Assembly (NCBI GenBank): GCA_963730225.1
Contig: CAVSQX010000003.1
Span: 310,001 to 374,000 of the forward strand
DNA from: CAVSQX01 sp963730225
GTDB lineage: Bacteria > Planctomycetota > Phycisphaerae > Tepidisphaerales > Tepidisphaeraceae
Reading direction: 5' to 3'
DNA: 64,000 nucleotides
The notes under the pieces were generated by a model. The model did not search any database. It was not told the DNA's origin and saw only the letters and a program-made list of their open reading frames with translations. Position 1 is the stretch's first letter, and each line of letters opens with the position of its first letter. Both the position numbers and the translations under genes were made by a program. This document shows positions 15,336 through 25,081 of this stretch, piece by piece.

Positions 15336-17771
15336 ATGCGAATCTCTTCCGCGCTGTGCGTGATTCTGGCGGGCATGGCTACCACGGTCATGGGTGATCC
15401 CGGCACATTGACCGTTGCCGTCGACAAGCCCGGCGCCGCCATCAGCCCGATGCTTTACGGCCTGATGACCGAAGAAATCAATCACTCCTACGACGGCGGC
15501 CTCTACGCCGAGCTGATTCAGAATCGCATTTTCAAAGACAGCCCAACCCAGCCGGCGCACTGGTCGGTGGTGCAAAGCAACGGGGCGGCCGGCGGCATCG
15601 CGCTGGACCAGAGCGATCCCGTCAACAAAATCGCGCTGACCACCAGCCTTCGACTGGACATCACCGCGGTGGGGGCCAATCAGCGTGTCGGCGTCACCAA
15701 CGATGGATATTGGGGAATTCCCGTTTGGCCCAAGACGCAGTACCGCGCCTCGTTCTACGCCAAATCCAGCGCGGATTTCAGCGGCCCGTTGAACGTCAGC
15801 ATCGACAGCGCCGACGGGCAAACCGTCTTTGCTTCCGCCTCGGTCCCGGCGATCACACCGATGTGGAAGAAATACGATGTGACATTGACGACCGGCGATG
15901 TTCCCACGTCGGCTGACAATCGCTTCGTAATCTCCGCGGCATCCAAGGGCTCGATCTGGTTCAACCTCGTCTCGCTTTTTCCGCCGACGTTCAACGATCG
16001 TCCCAACGGCAACCGCATCGATCTGATGCAACTGCTCGGCGGTTTGCAGCCGGCGTTTCTGCGGTTTCCCGGAGGCAATTATCTCGAAGGTGATACCGTG
16101 GCCGAACGATTCAACTGGCTCACCACCATCGGCCCGCTGGAAGATCGTCCGGGGCATCAGGGGCCCTGGCGTTATCGATCGTCCGATGGGCTGGGTTTGC
16201 TGGAGTTTCTCGAGTGGTGTGAAGATCTGAAGATGGAGCCGGTGCTGGCGGTTTATGCCGGGTACTCGCTGCGACATGTTCACGTAAATCCCGGCGCGGA
16301 TCTGGAGCCATTCGTGCAGGAAGATTTGAACGAAATCGAATACTGCATCGGCGATCAATCCACCAAGTGGGGCCAGCAGCGGGCCAAGGATGGGCATCCC
16401 GAGCCGTTTACGATTCATTATGTCGAGATCGGCAACGAGGATTGGTTTGATCGCGCCGGGTACGAGGGGCGATTCGCGCAGATTTTCGATGCGATCCGTG
16501 CCAAATATCCGCAGCTCAAATTGATCGCCACCGCGCCCGTGCGCAGCCGGCGGGCGGATGTGGTGGACGATCATTACTATCATTCGCCGCGGCAGATGGA
16601 GCAGCTCGCGCACCGATACGACAACGCTTCGCGCAACGGTCCGAAGATTTTCGTCGGTGAATGGGCGTCGCAGGAGGGCAAACCCACGCCCGATCTGAAT
16701 TCCGCGCTGGGCGACGCCGCATTCCTCACCGGGCTGGAACGCAATTGTGATCTGGTCATCATGTCGTGCTACGCTCCGCTTCTGGTGAACGTCAACCGTG
16801 GGGCGTCGCAGTGGGGCACAAATCTGATCGGTTACAACGCCATCGCCAGCTTCGGCTCGCCGTCGTATTACGCGCAGAAGATGTTCAGCCAAAACCGCGG
16901 CGACGTGATGCTTCCCGTGCAGATCGAGGGCATCTCAACTCCGCCGGATGACACGCCGGCTCCCCACGGAGCCGTGGGCGTGGGAACGTGGGACACGCAC
17001 GCCGAGTTTAAGGACATCAAAGTTACCGCTGGCGACAAAGTTCTCTACCAAACCGATTTTTCGCACGGGTCCGACGATTGGAAGCTGGGCGAGGGAGATT
17101 GGAAAGTTACCGATGGCGCGATCGAGCAAACCAGCGATCGGGAAAACTGCACGGCGGCCGTCGGCGATCCGAACTGGACCGATTACACCTACAACGTCAA
17201 GGCCCGCAAAATCGATGGCGGCGAAGGCTTCCTGATTCTCTTTCACCTGCGCGATTCGGGAAATTATTTCTGGTGGAACATTGGCGGCTGGGGCAACACG
17301 CGCTCGCAACTGGAGATTTCGCGCAACGGGGCGCGAGAAGCGTTCGGTCCGTCGGCGAATTTCACGATCGAGCCGGACAAATGGTACGACCTGCGAATCG
17401 AAGTTGCCGGCCGGCAGATCAAATGTTACGCCGACGACAAGCTGATTACCGAGGCGACGATTCAGTCCAATCCACCGGTGGCTCCGCTCTACGCCACCGC
17501 CAGCCGGGTCAACGTTGGCGGGGATGTCATCCTCAAAGTGGTGAACGTCACAGGCAATTCGCAGCCGATGGACATCGAACTTCAGGGCGTCGGGGCCGTT
17601 GGCAAATCAGCGACGGTGCAGGTGCTCAGCGGTCAGCCGACGGACGTGAATTCGGTCGATGCACCGGAGAAGATCGTGCCGCAGCGGCAGGATATCTCCG
17701 ACGCCGCGGCGAGCTTCTCGCATGAATTTCCGCCGTATTCGGTGACGGTGATGAGGCTGAGCGCGAAGTAG
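15336..17771 (+). CDS. GH51-type alpha-L-arabinofuranosidase with C-terminal beta-sandwich
   Basis: An exported glycoside hydrolase of 811 aa, with signal peptide at 1-20. The domain order is an N-terminal arabinofuranosidase segment (LYGLMTEEINHSYDGGLYAE), a carbohydrate-binding beta-sandwich (about 75-210), a TIM barrel with acid/base Glu in EIGNED (about 369) and nucleophile Glu in VGEWAS (about 441). An inserted LamG/DUF1080-like beta-sandwich follows (about 550-710), then the C-terminal beta domain. It removes terminal arabinose from arabinan or arabinoxylan. An AGGAG site precedes ATG 15336. The extra sandwich makes it longer than a typical GH51 (500-650 aa). Confidence 0.88.
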   Translation: MRISSALCVILAGMATTVMGDPGTLTVAVDKPGAAISPMLYGLMTEEINHSYDGGLYAELIQNRIFKDSPTQPAHWSVVQSNGAAGGIALDQSDPVNKIALTTSLRLDITAVGANQRVGVTNDGYWGIPVWPKTQYRASFYAKSSADFSGPLNVSIDSADGQTVFASASVPAITPMWKKYDVTLTTGDVPTSADNRFVISAASKGSIWFNLVSLFPPTFNDRPNGNRIDLMQLLGGLQPAFLRFPGGNYLEGDTVAERFNWLTTIGPLEDRPGHQGPWRYRSSDGLGLLEFLEWCEDLKMEPVLAVYAGYSLRHVHVNPGADLEPFVQEDLNEIEYCIGDQSTKWGQQRAKDGHPEPFTIHYVEIGNEDWFDRAGYEGRFAQIFDAIRAKYPQLKLIATAPVRSRRADVVDDHYYHSPRQMEQLAHRYDNASRNGPKIFVGEWASQEGKPTPDLNSALGDAAFLTGLERNCDLVIMSCYAPLLVNVNRGASQWGTNLIGYNAIASFGSPSYYAQKMFSQNRGDVMLPVQIEGISTPPDDTPAPHGAVGVGTWDTHAEFKDIKVTAGDKVLYQTDFSHGSDDWKLGEGDWKVTDGAIEQTSDRENCTAAVGDPNWTDYTYNVKARKIDGGEGFLILFHLRDSGNYFWWNIGGWGNTRSQLEISRNGAREAFGPSANFTIEPDKWYDLRIEVAGRQIKCYADDKLITEATIQSNPPVAPLYATASRVNVGGDVILKVVNVTGNSQPMDIELQGVGAVGKSATVQVLSGQPTDVNSVDAPEKIVPQRQDISDAAASFSHEFPPYSVTVMRLSAK

Positions 17772-17775
17772 TTTT

Positions 17776-18696
17776 CTACTCTGCGGCGTCGGGATTCGGA
17801 TTGGGCCCGGCCGTCTCGACATCGCCGGCATCTTCTGCACCTTCGAAATCCATGAGAAAGTGAATGTTCCTCATCCGCTCGACGCCGATTCGCTTTCGCA
17901 GCAGATGTTTGGCCCGCCCGATGCCGGTCCGGCGCGAGACATGCGTCAGCACGATGTGCTTGTTCTTCAACTCGCCCAGAATCTCGACGAACTGATCCAG
18001 GTGCAGATGTTTCCCCGCCTTGGCCTTGGCGCGATGATCGGAGTCGAAAAAAGTGCACTCGGTGATGAGAATCTCGGCGGTTCGCACATCCGGCTGCTCG
18101 AAAACGCTGCCCAGCGACGTATCGCCCAAGAAAACCACGAGCGGGATTTCCAGCCGATACTGAATTTCAATTCCCTGTTTTTTCATCGCCGCCAACTCCT
18201 GCCCGGCGATGCCCATGTATTCGGCCTTGAGCTTCTCGCGGATGCTGATTAATCCGTATCCCAGGCTCACGCCGCCGTGATGCGTCTGATACGCTCGGAT
18301 GCCAAAATCGCGGCGAACCTCGAAGAGTTGCCCGGCCGAGATCGGAATCAATTTGTACGGCGTCGCCTGCCGCTCGACATCCCACCACGTTTTTAGCATC
18401 GCATCGACCGGCCGCTGCATCTCCCGCGGCAGCATCACCGTGCCGGTCTGCATTCCCTGGAAGTAGCGCTGGCTCAGGTAGTAGGGGAGGCCGGCCAGAT
18501 GATCCATGTGGCCGTGGGTGATGCATACGATGTCGCTGGTCAGGGCGAAGTACGGGCATCGGCCGATGTCGAAGCAAACATTCAGTTCGGGGATCTGAAC
18601 GACCGTTTCCTCGCCGGCGACGCTGAATCCGACAACGTGCACCGCCCCCAGCTCGATGCGAGCGAACTTCTGAACCAGAAACGACTTTTCCGCCAT
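17776..18696 (-). CDS. Metallo-beta-lactamase fold hydrolase, RNase Z-like
   Basis: A 306-aa MBL-fold protein close to ribonuclease Z, which trims tRNA 3' ends. The main zinc motif THGHMDHLAG is at about residue 65, with downstream ligands in HHGG, LGDTS and LTHVSRR. The start at 18696 (MAEKSFLV) was chosen because the extra 17 codons upstream are not family-like. It has no export signal, so it is cytosolic. Convergent with the GH51 gene and divergent from nrdR. RNase Z itself versus a related MBL nuclease cannot be settled here. Confidence 0.8.
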   Translation of the reverse strand: MAEKSFLVQKFARIELGAVHVVGFSVAGEETVVQIPELNVCFDIGRCPYFALTSDIVCITHGHMDHLAGLPYYLSQRYFQGMQTGTVMLPREMQRPVDAMLKTWWDVERQATPYKLIPISAGQLFEVRRDFGIRAYQTHHGGVSLGYGLISIREKLKAEYMGIAGQELAAMKKQGIEIQYRLEIPLVVFLGDTSLGSVFEQPDVRTAEILITECTFFDSDHRAKAKAGKHLHLDQFVEILGELKNKHIVLTHVSRRTGIGRAKHLLRKRIGVERMRNIHFLMDFEGAEDAGDVETAGPNPNPDAAE

Positions 18697-18834
18697 TGGA
18701 TGCAGAATATCAGCGGAGCGGCGACTAGGGAACATACTCGGTGCCATCCGCGCCGGCGTCTGCGGTACGCCGAAGACCCGGATTCCGCCGTGATTTTTTG
18801 CGTTTTTCCCGACAAAACGCTACCTTTTGCGCCG

Positions 18835-19452
18835 ATGCGCTGCCCCTTCTGCGACGCCGAGAAAGAGAGCCTCAAGGTGATCGACTCGCGCGCCTGCGAC
18901 GGCGGCCGCGCTATTCGTCGGCGGCGGGAATGTCTCAAATGTTCCAGGCGTTTTACCACCTACGAAAAAATCGAGGAGCCGGTGCGCGTCCGCGTCGTCA
19001 AGAAAGACGGCCGGCGACTTCCCTGGGATCGCGGCAAAATTCTCCGCGGCCTGGAGCGCGCCTGCTTCAAGCGAGCCGTTCCCGAAGAACAGCTCTTGCG
19101 ACTGGCCGAGGAAGTGGAAGAGGAGATTTTCCGCACTCATGATCGCGAAGTGTTATCCAGCCTCGTCGGGCAACTGGTGACCGAGCGCCTGCGGCGCGTC
19201 GATCAGGTGGCATATGTGCGGTTCGCCAGCGTATACAAGCAGTTCAAAACCCTGGAGGAGCTGGTGGATGAGGCCAAGGCGGTTCTGGATGCCCGGCGAT
19301 ATGAAGACCCGGATCAGGGATATCTGTTTCTGGAGACGACGGCGGGCAATGGCGACGGCCGATCCTCGCCCCCGCCACCGTCCCAAGCCGCCGCCGAGCG
19401 GCCCAAAAAGGGGCGCAAACGGATGCAAAGCCCCGCCGCCGCCGTGGATTGA
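18835..19452 (+). CDS. nrdR: Transcriptional repressor NrdR
   Basis: NrdR represses ribonucleotide reductase genes in response to dATP/ATP. The first 45 residues form the zinc ribbon (MRCPFCD ... CLKCSRRFTTYEK), followed by the ATP-cone (VRVRVVKKDGRRLPWDRGKILRGL) to about residue 140. ATG 18835 places MRCPFCD at the normal start; the upstream 112 codons of open frame are not coding. The protein is 205 aa against about 150-160 usually, with a Pro- and Lys-rich C-terminal tail after residue 165. No nrd gene or NrdR box was noticed nearby. Confidence 0.95.
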   Translation: MRCPFCDAEKESLKVIDSRACDGGRAIRRRRECLKCSRRFTTYEKIEEPVRVRVVKKDGRRLPWDRGKILRGLERACFKRAVPEEQLLRLAEEVEEEIFRTHDREVLSSLVGQLVTERLRRVDQVAYVRFASVYKQFKTLEELVDEAKAVLDARRYEDPDQGYLFLETTAGNGDGRSSPPPPSQAAAERPKKGRKRMQSPAAAVD

Positions 19453-19504
19453 GCGATTCTCAAAGTTCAATCCCGGCACAGTCCGATAATAGTGGAGACG
19501 CCGA

Positions 19505-21352
19505 ATGAAGTTGTTGACCGCCAAACGTCTGGGTCTGACCCTCCTGGCCGCCGCCGCGCTGCTGGCCGGCTGTACTGAGCCCGCGCCGAAAGTCGTCGCC
19601 AAGTATCCGACCTTGCCTGTACGACAAGTTCCGCCGTTCCTGGCGGACACGATCTACCAGTACACCGACATGAGCGGCGTCGATCCATATCCCGTCTCCG
19701 GTTTCGGTCTGGTCGCCAACCTCAACGGCACCGGCGGAAGCCACGCACCCACCGCCGTGCGCGATTTCATTGTCAAGGAAATGAGCCGCAACAGCATGGG
19801 GGTCACCGGCGACGTGGACAACACCGATCCGGAACAACTTTTGAACAACAAGAGCTTCGCCATCGTGCGGGTGGATGGCTTTATTCCGCCCGGCGCTCGG
19901 GCCGGAATCGACTGGTGCACGTGGTTTGACGTGCGCGTCACGGCCCTTCCCGGCAGCGAAACCACCAGTCTGGCCCACGGCGATCTGTACACCTGCGATC
20001 TGAAAGTCGACGGCGCCAATCCGCTCGATCCCAACGGGGAGTTCGTCGAGGTGATGGCCCAGGCCCGCGGAGCGATCTTCGTCAATCCCGCTCACATTTT
20101 TGATACGTCCGATTCGCCCACCTCCCGCGCCAGCCGCCGCAGCGGGGTGGTCATCGGCGGGGCCCGGGTGCTTTCCGATCACCCGCTGATTCTGCATCTG
20201 CGCCAACCCCAGCGCCGCCTGGCCCGCGCCATCGAGCATCGCATCATCGAGCAGTTTCAGGATGTCGTCGATGACGATCTTCGCAGCAAGCATGTCGCCG
20301 ATGCTCAGGACGAAGGCGTGATTTACGTCTACGTTCCCCGTTTCTACTCCAGCGACTGGAATCATTTCGCCGGCATCGTGAAGCATTTGTATCTGCGCGG
20401 CGACGAGCCTGATTTTGCGGCGATTCAATCGCAGAAGCTGGCCGATGCGGCCGTCGAGCCCGATGCGCCGCTGGCCGACATTTCCTATGCCTGGGAGGGA
20501 CTCGGCAAGCCCGCCCTGCACGCCATCGAGCCGTTGATGAGCGGCGACAAGCCCGACGTGCAATACGCCGCCGTTCGCGCCGCCGCTTTTCTGGGCGATC
20601 CCGCCGCCGTCACGGCGCTGGTGGATATCGCTCAGAACGCAAGCAATCCGTTCCGCGTTCCGGCGGTGCAGGTGCTGGGGCAGCTTCCCCCCTCGCCGCT
20701 GGTCGCCAGCCAACTGCGAAAACTTCTCGATTCCGACCAGGCCCTGGTTCGCATCGAGGCTTACAAAGTCCTCACGCGCAGCGATGAAGCCGAGCAGACC
20801 GACGCCAGCCCCATTTACACGCATATCGTCAAGGCCGGCGACGACGAAAAATTCGTTCTGGACGTGGTCCGATGCGGCGGCCCGCCGCTGGTTTATGCCA
20901 GCCGGCAGACCGTTCCGCGACTGGCGATTTTCGGAACGCAAACCACCCTGAATCTGCCGATCATGTTTCTAACCATGGGCGATCGCTTCAGTATCTCGTC
21001 GGATCCAACGGACAAATCGGTCACGATTTTTTACCGTGGCCAGGAGTTGAGCAAGCCGATCAAAATGACTTCCAGCCCGGAATTGGCCGAGATCGCGGCC
21101 CGGCTCGGGGGCGACGGCCCGGCGGGGCTCCCGCATCTGGATTTCAGCTATTCCGACGTGGTTGCCATCGTGCAGTCCATGGCCGACGCCCGGCAGATTT
21201 CCGGCGTGGATGAAGGCCGGCGACAACCGGCTGCGTTTGTGTTACAAGAGCCTTCCGTGGTGCAGGAGCAGATCGACACCGCTCCGCTGCTCCGCGACGA
21301 GGGTCGCCCGCAAAAGGATGTGCCGGCCGCTCAGTCGTCGGCGTCGCCGTAG
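19505..21352 (+). CDS. FlgI-like P-ring domain lipoprotein with HEAT-like repeats
   Basis: A 615-aa lipoprotein (lipobox LLAGC, Cys23). The first half resembles the flagellar P-ring protein FlgI: GVDPYPVSGFGLVANLNGTG parallels the classic GxRxNQLxGYGLVVGLNGTG, with further LRQPQRRLARAIEHRI similarity. Residues 320-430 contain short alpha-helical HEAT-like repeats (VQYAAVRAAAFLGDPAAV). True FlgI has a Sec signal rather than a lipid anchor and is about 370 aa. A GGAG site precedes the ATG. No other rod or ring genes adjoin, though fliM lies at 53 kb. It may be a planctomycete P-ring variant or a repurposed ring protein. Confidence 0.7.
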   Translation: MKLLTAKRLGLTLLAAAALLAGCTEPAPKVVAKYPTLPVRQVPPFLADTIYQYTDMSGVDPYPVSGFGLVANLNGTGGSHAPTAVRDFIVKEMSRNSMGVTGDVDNTDPEQLLNNKSFAIVRVDGFIPPGARAGIDWCTWFDVRVTALPGSETTSLAHGDLYTCDLKVDGANPLDPNGEFVEVMAQARGAIFVNPAHIFDTSDSPTSRASRRSGVVIGGARVLSDHPLILHLRQPQRRLARAIEHRIIEQFQDVVDDDLRSKHVADAQDEGVIYVYVPRFYSSDWNHFAGIVKHLYLRGDEPDFAAIQSQKLADAAVEPDAPLADISYAWEGLGKPALHAIEPLMSGDKPDVQYAAVRAAAFLGDPAAVTALVDIAQNASNPFRVPAVQVLGQLPPSPLVASQLRKLLDSDQALVRIEAYKVLTRSDEAEQTDASPIYTHIVKAGDDEKFVLDVVRCGGPPLVYASRQTVPRLAIFGTQTTLNLPIMFLTMGDRFSISSDPTDKSVTIFYRGQELSKPIKMTSSPELAEIAARLGGDGPAGLPHLDFSYSDVVAIVQSMADARQISGVDEGRRQPAAFVLQEPSVVQEQIDTAPLLRDEGRPQKDVPAAQSSASP

Positions 21353-21385
21353 TGCATTTTCAACGGTCATGGAGGACCGATTCTG

Positions 21386-24300
21386 ATGCGTCTTAAGAAA
21401 CTCATCGTCCAGGGGTTCAAGAGCTTCGCCGATCGAACCGAATTCGTTTTCGATTCGCCGATCACCGGCATCGTCGGTCCCAACGGCTGCGGGAAGAGCA
21501 ACGTCGTCGACGCCTTCAAATGGGTGCTGGGCGAGCAATCCGCCAAGAGCCTGCGCGGCGACGCGATGATGGATGTGATCTTTAACGGCGCCGCCACCCG
21601 CAAGCCGTCGGGGATGGCCGAAGTCGTGCTTGTTTTCGAGAATCCCCCGCAGGCGGCCGGCCCGCGCATGCTGAACCTCGACGTCGATGAAGTCCACGTC
21701 GGCCGCCGGCTCTTCCGCGACGGCACCAGCGAATACCATCTCAACAACGGGCCGTCCCGGCTGAAAGACATCCGCGATCTGTTCCTCGACACCGGCATCG
21801 GCGTCGACGCCTACAGCGTGATTGAGCAGGGCCGCGTGGCCGCGTTGCTGGACGCCAACCCCGCCCAGCGCCGCCAGATTTTTGAGGAGGCAGCCGGGAT
21901 CAGCAAATTCAAGGTGAAGAAAAAGGAAGCGCAGCGCAAGCTGGAAAAAGTCGATCAGAATCTGCTCCGCGTCAACGACATTGTCGAGGAAGTCGACAAG
22001 CGCCTGCGCAGCGTGAAGATTCAGGCCGGCCGAGCCCGTACTTTTCAGGAGTATTCCACTCGCCTTTCGGAGCTGCGCCTCAGCTACGCGCTCCAGGAAT
22101 ATCACACGCATCATCAGCAGTTGGCGGGTTGGGAAAGGCAGCGCGAAGAGACGCAATTCAATCTCGACGACGCCTCGGGCGATTTGGCCACATCGCAAAA
22201 CGCCCTGGCGGACCAGCGCGAACAGGCCGACGCGCTGGTCCAGCAGAAACAGCGGCTGGAATACGATCTGGTGCAGGCCCGCGCCGCCGTGCAATCCGCC
22301 CAGCAGCGGCAGAATTTTGCCCGGCAGCAACTGGGGCAGATTGCCGAGCAGCGCGAATCGTTCGAGCGCGATCAGACCGAATTACAGGCCAAGCTCGCCG
22401 CCTTGACGCAATCGCTCGACGATGAATCCGACCGGCTCAAATCACTCTCCGCCGAGCTGGCCGAACATCGCCGGCAAATCGAGCAGCGCCAGCAGGCGTT
22501 CCACGACGGCCAGCTTCGGCTCAACCAGATTCACCAGGAAATCGAGCAGAATAAATCCGCCGTGCTGGATCTGATGCGCCAGATCGCCGCCGTCAGCAGC
22601 AAGTTGGGCGCGATCGAGATCGAGCGAAACAACATCGTCGCCCAGCAGCAGCGGCTGGGGCAGCGCCGGCAAATCGTCGTTGAGGAACTTTCCACGCTGG
22701 ATGTGCAAAAGCACCAATCGCAGGAAAAACTGGCGGCCGCGCTTGGGCAGATCGAAACGCAGGAACGAGAATTGGAAGCCAGGAAGCACGAATCGGCGGC
22801 TCTGGGCCAGCAGATCGCGATGGTCACGCAGCACCTTTCCGCCGCCCGCGAACACCGTTCCGGCCTGATTTCACGGCAGAATCTGCTCACCGATCTGGAA
22901 GAGCGGCGTGAAGGGGTCAGCGAAGGGGTGCAGTCGGTTCTGCGTCGCCGCGATGCCGAGTTCCCGTTCATTCGTGGGCTGGTCGCCGATGTGCTGCGGG
23001 TCGACATCGATCACGCTCACGTGATCGAAGCCGCGCTCGATGGCCGCGACCAATGGCTCATCGCCGACGACCACGCCGCCGCGCTGGCCGCCGAGGAAGT
23101 TCTGCGCGATTTGGAGGGCCGAGTGAACATCGTCCGCGCCGCGCTTGCACCGACCGATTACCAGCCGGCCAGCGGGCATGGGCTCATCGCCCACGGAACG
23201 ATCCGCTATCGCCTGGCGATCGATCTGGTGAAATTCGATCCGCGCGACGCCGGCATTGCTCAACAGTTGCTGGGAAGCACCGCCGTGGTCGGCGACCTGG
23301 CCGCTGCAATCGAGCTTCATCGCACGGGCACACCCGGCTGGCGCTACGTCACCATGCTGGGCGACGTGCTGGAATCCGACGGCACACTTCGCACCGGCCC
23401 GCTGAACGCCTCGATGGGGTTGCTCTCCCGCCGATCCGAATTGCAGGCGCTGGTTCAACAGATCGCCGAAGTCGATCAGCGCATCGGCACGCTGGCCGGC
23501 CAGATCGAGCACGCCAACGCCAATGTTCGGGAATTGGAGGCCGAGCAGAACATTCTGCGCACGGCCGTCTATCAGGCCAACACGCAGCGTGTCGAGCTCA
23601 CCAGCCACATCGCGCAAACCGACGACAAGCAAAACTCGCTGCGTCGGGAGCAATCGCTGCTCGATCGGGAATTGGCAGCGCTGCTCGAGCAATTCGCGCG
23701 TCTGAGCGATCAGGAGCATCGGCTCAGCCAGCAGAAATCCGAATTGGAATCCGCCCAGTCGCAGCGAGAACAGGCGGTCGTCGATCTTTCCGCCCAGCAC
23801 GAACAACTCGGCGTGGAACTGAAGGAAATCAGCGAAATTCTGACCTTGGCCCGCGTCGAGATCGGCCAGATTCAGGAGAAGCAATTGGCCTGTCAGCAGG
23901 AAGCACAGCGGCAAACCGCCGCCGGGGCGGAGTTGAATCAGCAGATGGAGCGTCTGGCCGCCAGCTTGCAATCGCTGGCCGGCCGCCGCGAAACCGCCGA
24001 GCAGGAATTGCAGGCGGCCCGCGAGTCCGAAGCGTTACTGGAAGAGAAGCAGGGCGTTTATTCAAGGCAGATCGACGAGCAGGCGAATCGGGTCGCCGAA
24101 TCGACCACGAGGATGACTGAGCTGTCGAACCAGGTCGAGAAGCTTCGCACCCGTCGCGCCGATTTGGAACAGCAACTGCATGGACTGCAAATCAAAATCG
24201 GCGAGCTGAAAGTGCGGCTGGAAACGCTGGTCACGCGGACCATGGAGGAATTGCAGCTCGATTTGCCCGCCCGCTACGCCGATTCGCCGACGTACGAGCC

Positions 24301-25078
24301 GGCCGCTTTGGATTGGGACGCGATCGCCGCGGAGATCAAGGACCTGCGCGAGAAAATTCATCGCCTGGGGAATGTGAATCTCGACGCCATCACGGAGCAG
24401 GATCAGCTCCAGGAGCGGCAGAATTTCCTGGCCGCTCAACTGGCCGATCTGGTCGCTTCCAAAAGACAACTGGAAGAATTGATCGACACGATCAACAAGG
24501 AATCGGCGGTGCGTTTCGAGCAGACGTTCAATGCCGTGCGCGAGCATTTTCAGGGAATGTTCCGCAAGCTCTTCGGTGGCGGGAAGGCGGACATCTATCT
24601 CGAAACCGAGTTGCCGACGACGCCCGCAGCGGCCGCGATTCCAGCCGAGGGCGTAGCGCCGGTCGATCCGCAATTGGCGGCGCCGCCGATCGATCCGCTG
24701 GAAGCCGGCATTGAGATCATCGCCCGCCCGCCCGGCAAGCAACCGGCCAGCATTTCGCAACTTTCCGGCGGCGAGAAAACGATGACCTGCATCGCGCTGC
24801 TGATGAGCATTTTCAAGAGCAAGCCCAGCCCATTCTGCATTCTCGACGAAGTGGACGCCGCGCTGGATGAGGCGAACAATCAGCGGTTTAACCTGATCGT
24901 TCAGGAATTCCTCGATCGCAGCCAGTTCATCATCATCACCCACTCCAAGCGCACGATGCAGATTGCCGACATGCTCTACGGCGTGACGATGCAGGAGCAG
25001 GGCGTCAGCAAGCGCGTGTCGGTGAAATTCGATCAGGTGGATGCGCAGGGCCAGATCGTCGAATCGGCCGCGGCATGA
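21386..25078 (+). CDS. smc: Chromosome segregation protein SMC
   Basis: A 1230-aa condensin ATPase that compacts and segregates DNA. Walker A GPNGCGKS is at 31-38. Two long Gln/Glu-rich coiled coils (about 170-500 and 680-1010) flank a hinge (about 520-670). The C-terminal head has the ABC signature LSGGEK and Walker B FCILDEVDAALDE. A Pro/Ala-rich insert of about 30 residues (PTTPAAAAIPAEG...) lies in the C-terminal head before the signature. It starts 33 bases after the FlgI-like gene. scpA and scpB are not in the window. Confidence 0.97.
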   Translation: MRLKKLIVQGFKSFADRTEFVFDSPITGIVGPNGCGKSNVVDAFKWVLGEQSAKSLRGDAMMDVIFNGAATRKPSGMAEVVLVFENPPQAAGPRMLNLDVDEVHVGRRLFRDGTSEYHLNNGPSRLKDIRDLFLDTGIGVDAYSVIEQGRVAALLDANPAQRRQIFEEAAGISKFKVKKKEAQRKLEKVDQNLLRVNDIVEEVDKRLRSVKIQAGRARTFQEYSTRLSELRLSYALQEYHTHHQQLAGWERQREETQFNLDDASGDLATSQNALADQREQADALVQQKQRLEYDLVQARAAVQSAQQRQNFARQQLGQIAEQRESFERDQTELQAKLAALTQSLDDESDRLKSLSAELAEHRRQIEQRQQAFHDGQLRLNQIHQEIEQNKSAVLDLMRQIAAVSSKLGAIEIERNNIVAQQQRLGQRRQIVVEELSTLDVQKHQSQEKLAAALGQIETQERELEARKHESAALGQQIAMVTQHLSAAREHRSGLISRQNLLTDLEERREGVSEGVQSVLRRRDAEFPFIRGLVADVLRVDIDHAHVIEAALDGRDQWLIADDHAAALAAEEVLRDLEGRVNIVRAALAPTDYQPASGHGLIAHGTIRYRLAIDLVKFDPRDAGIAQQLLGSTAVVGDLAAAIELHRTGTPGWRYVTMLGDVLESDGTLRTGPLNASMGLLSRRSELQALVQQIAEVDQRIGTLAGQIEHANANVRELEAEQNILRTAVYQANTQRVELTSHIAQTDDKQNSLRREQSLLDRELAALLEQFARLSDQEHRLSQQKSELESAQSQREQAVVDLSAQHEQLGVELKEISEILTLARVEIGQIQEKQLACQQEAQRQTAAGAELNQQMERLAASLQSLAGRRETAEQELQAARESEALLEEKQGVYSRQIDEQANRVAESTTRMTELSNQVEKLRTRRADLEQQLHGLQIKIGELKVRLETLVTRTMEELQLDLPARYADSPTYEPAALDWDAIAAEIKDLREKIHRLGNVNLDAITEQDQLQERQNFLAAQLADLVASKRQLEELIDTINKESAVRFEQTFNAVREHFQGMFRKLFGGGKADIYLETELPTTPAAAAIPAEGVAPVDPQLAAPPIDPLEAGIEIIARPPGKQPASISQLSGGEKTMTCIALLMSIFKSKPSPFCILDEVDAALDEANNQRFNLIVQEFLDRSQFIIITHSKRTMQIADMLYGVTMQEQGVSKRVSVKFDQVDAQGQIVESAAA

Positions 25079-25081
25079 TCT

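Noticed and set aside
15315..16892. 525-codon minus-strand frame across the GH51 gene
   Set aside because: It is antisense to a strongly conserved enzyme and has no start site or motif; high GC keeps such frames open.
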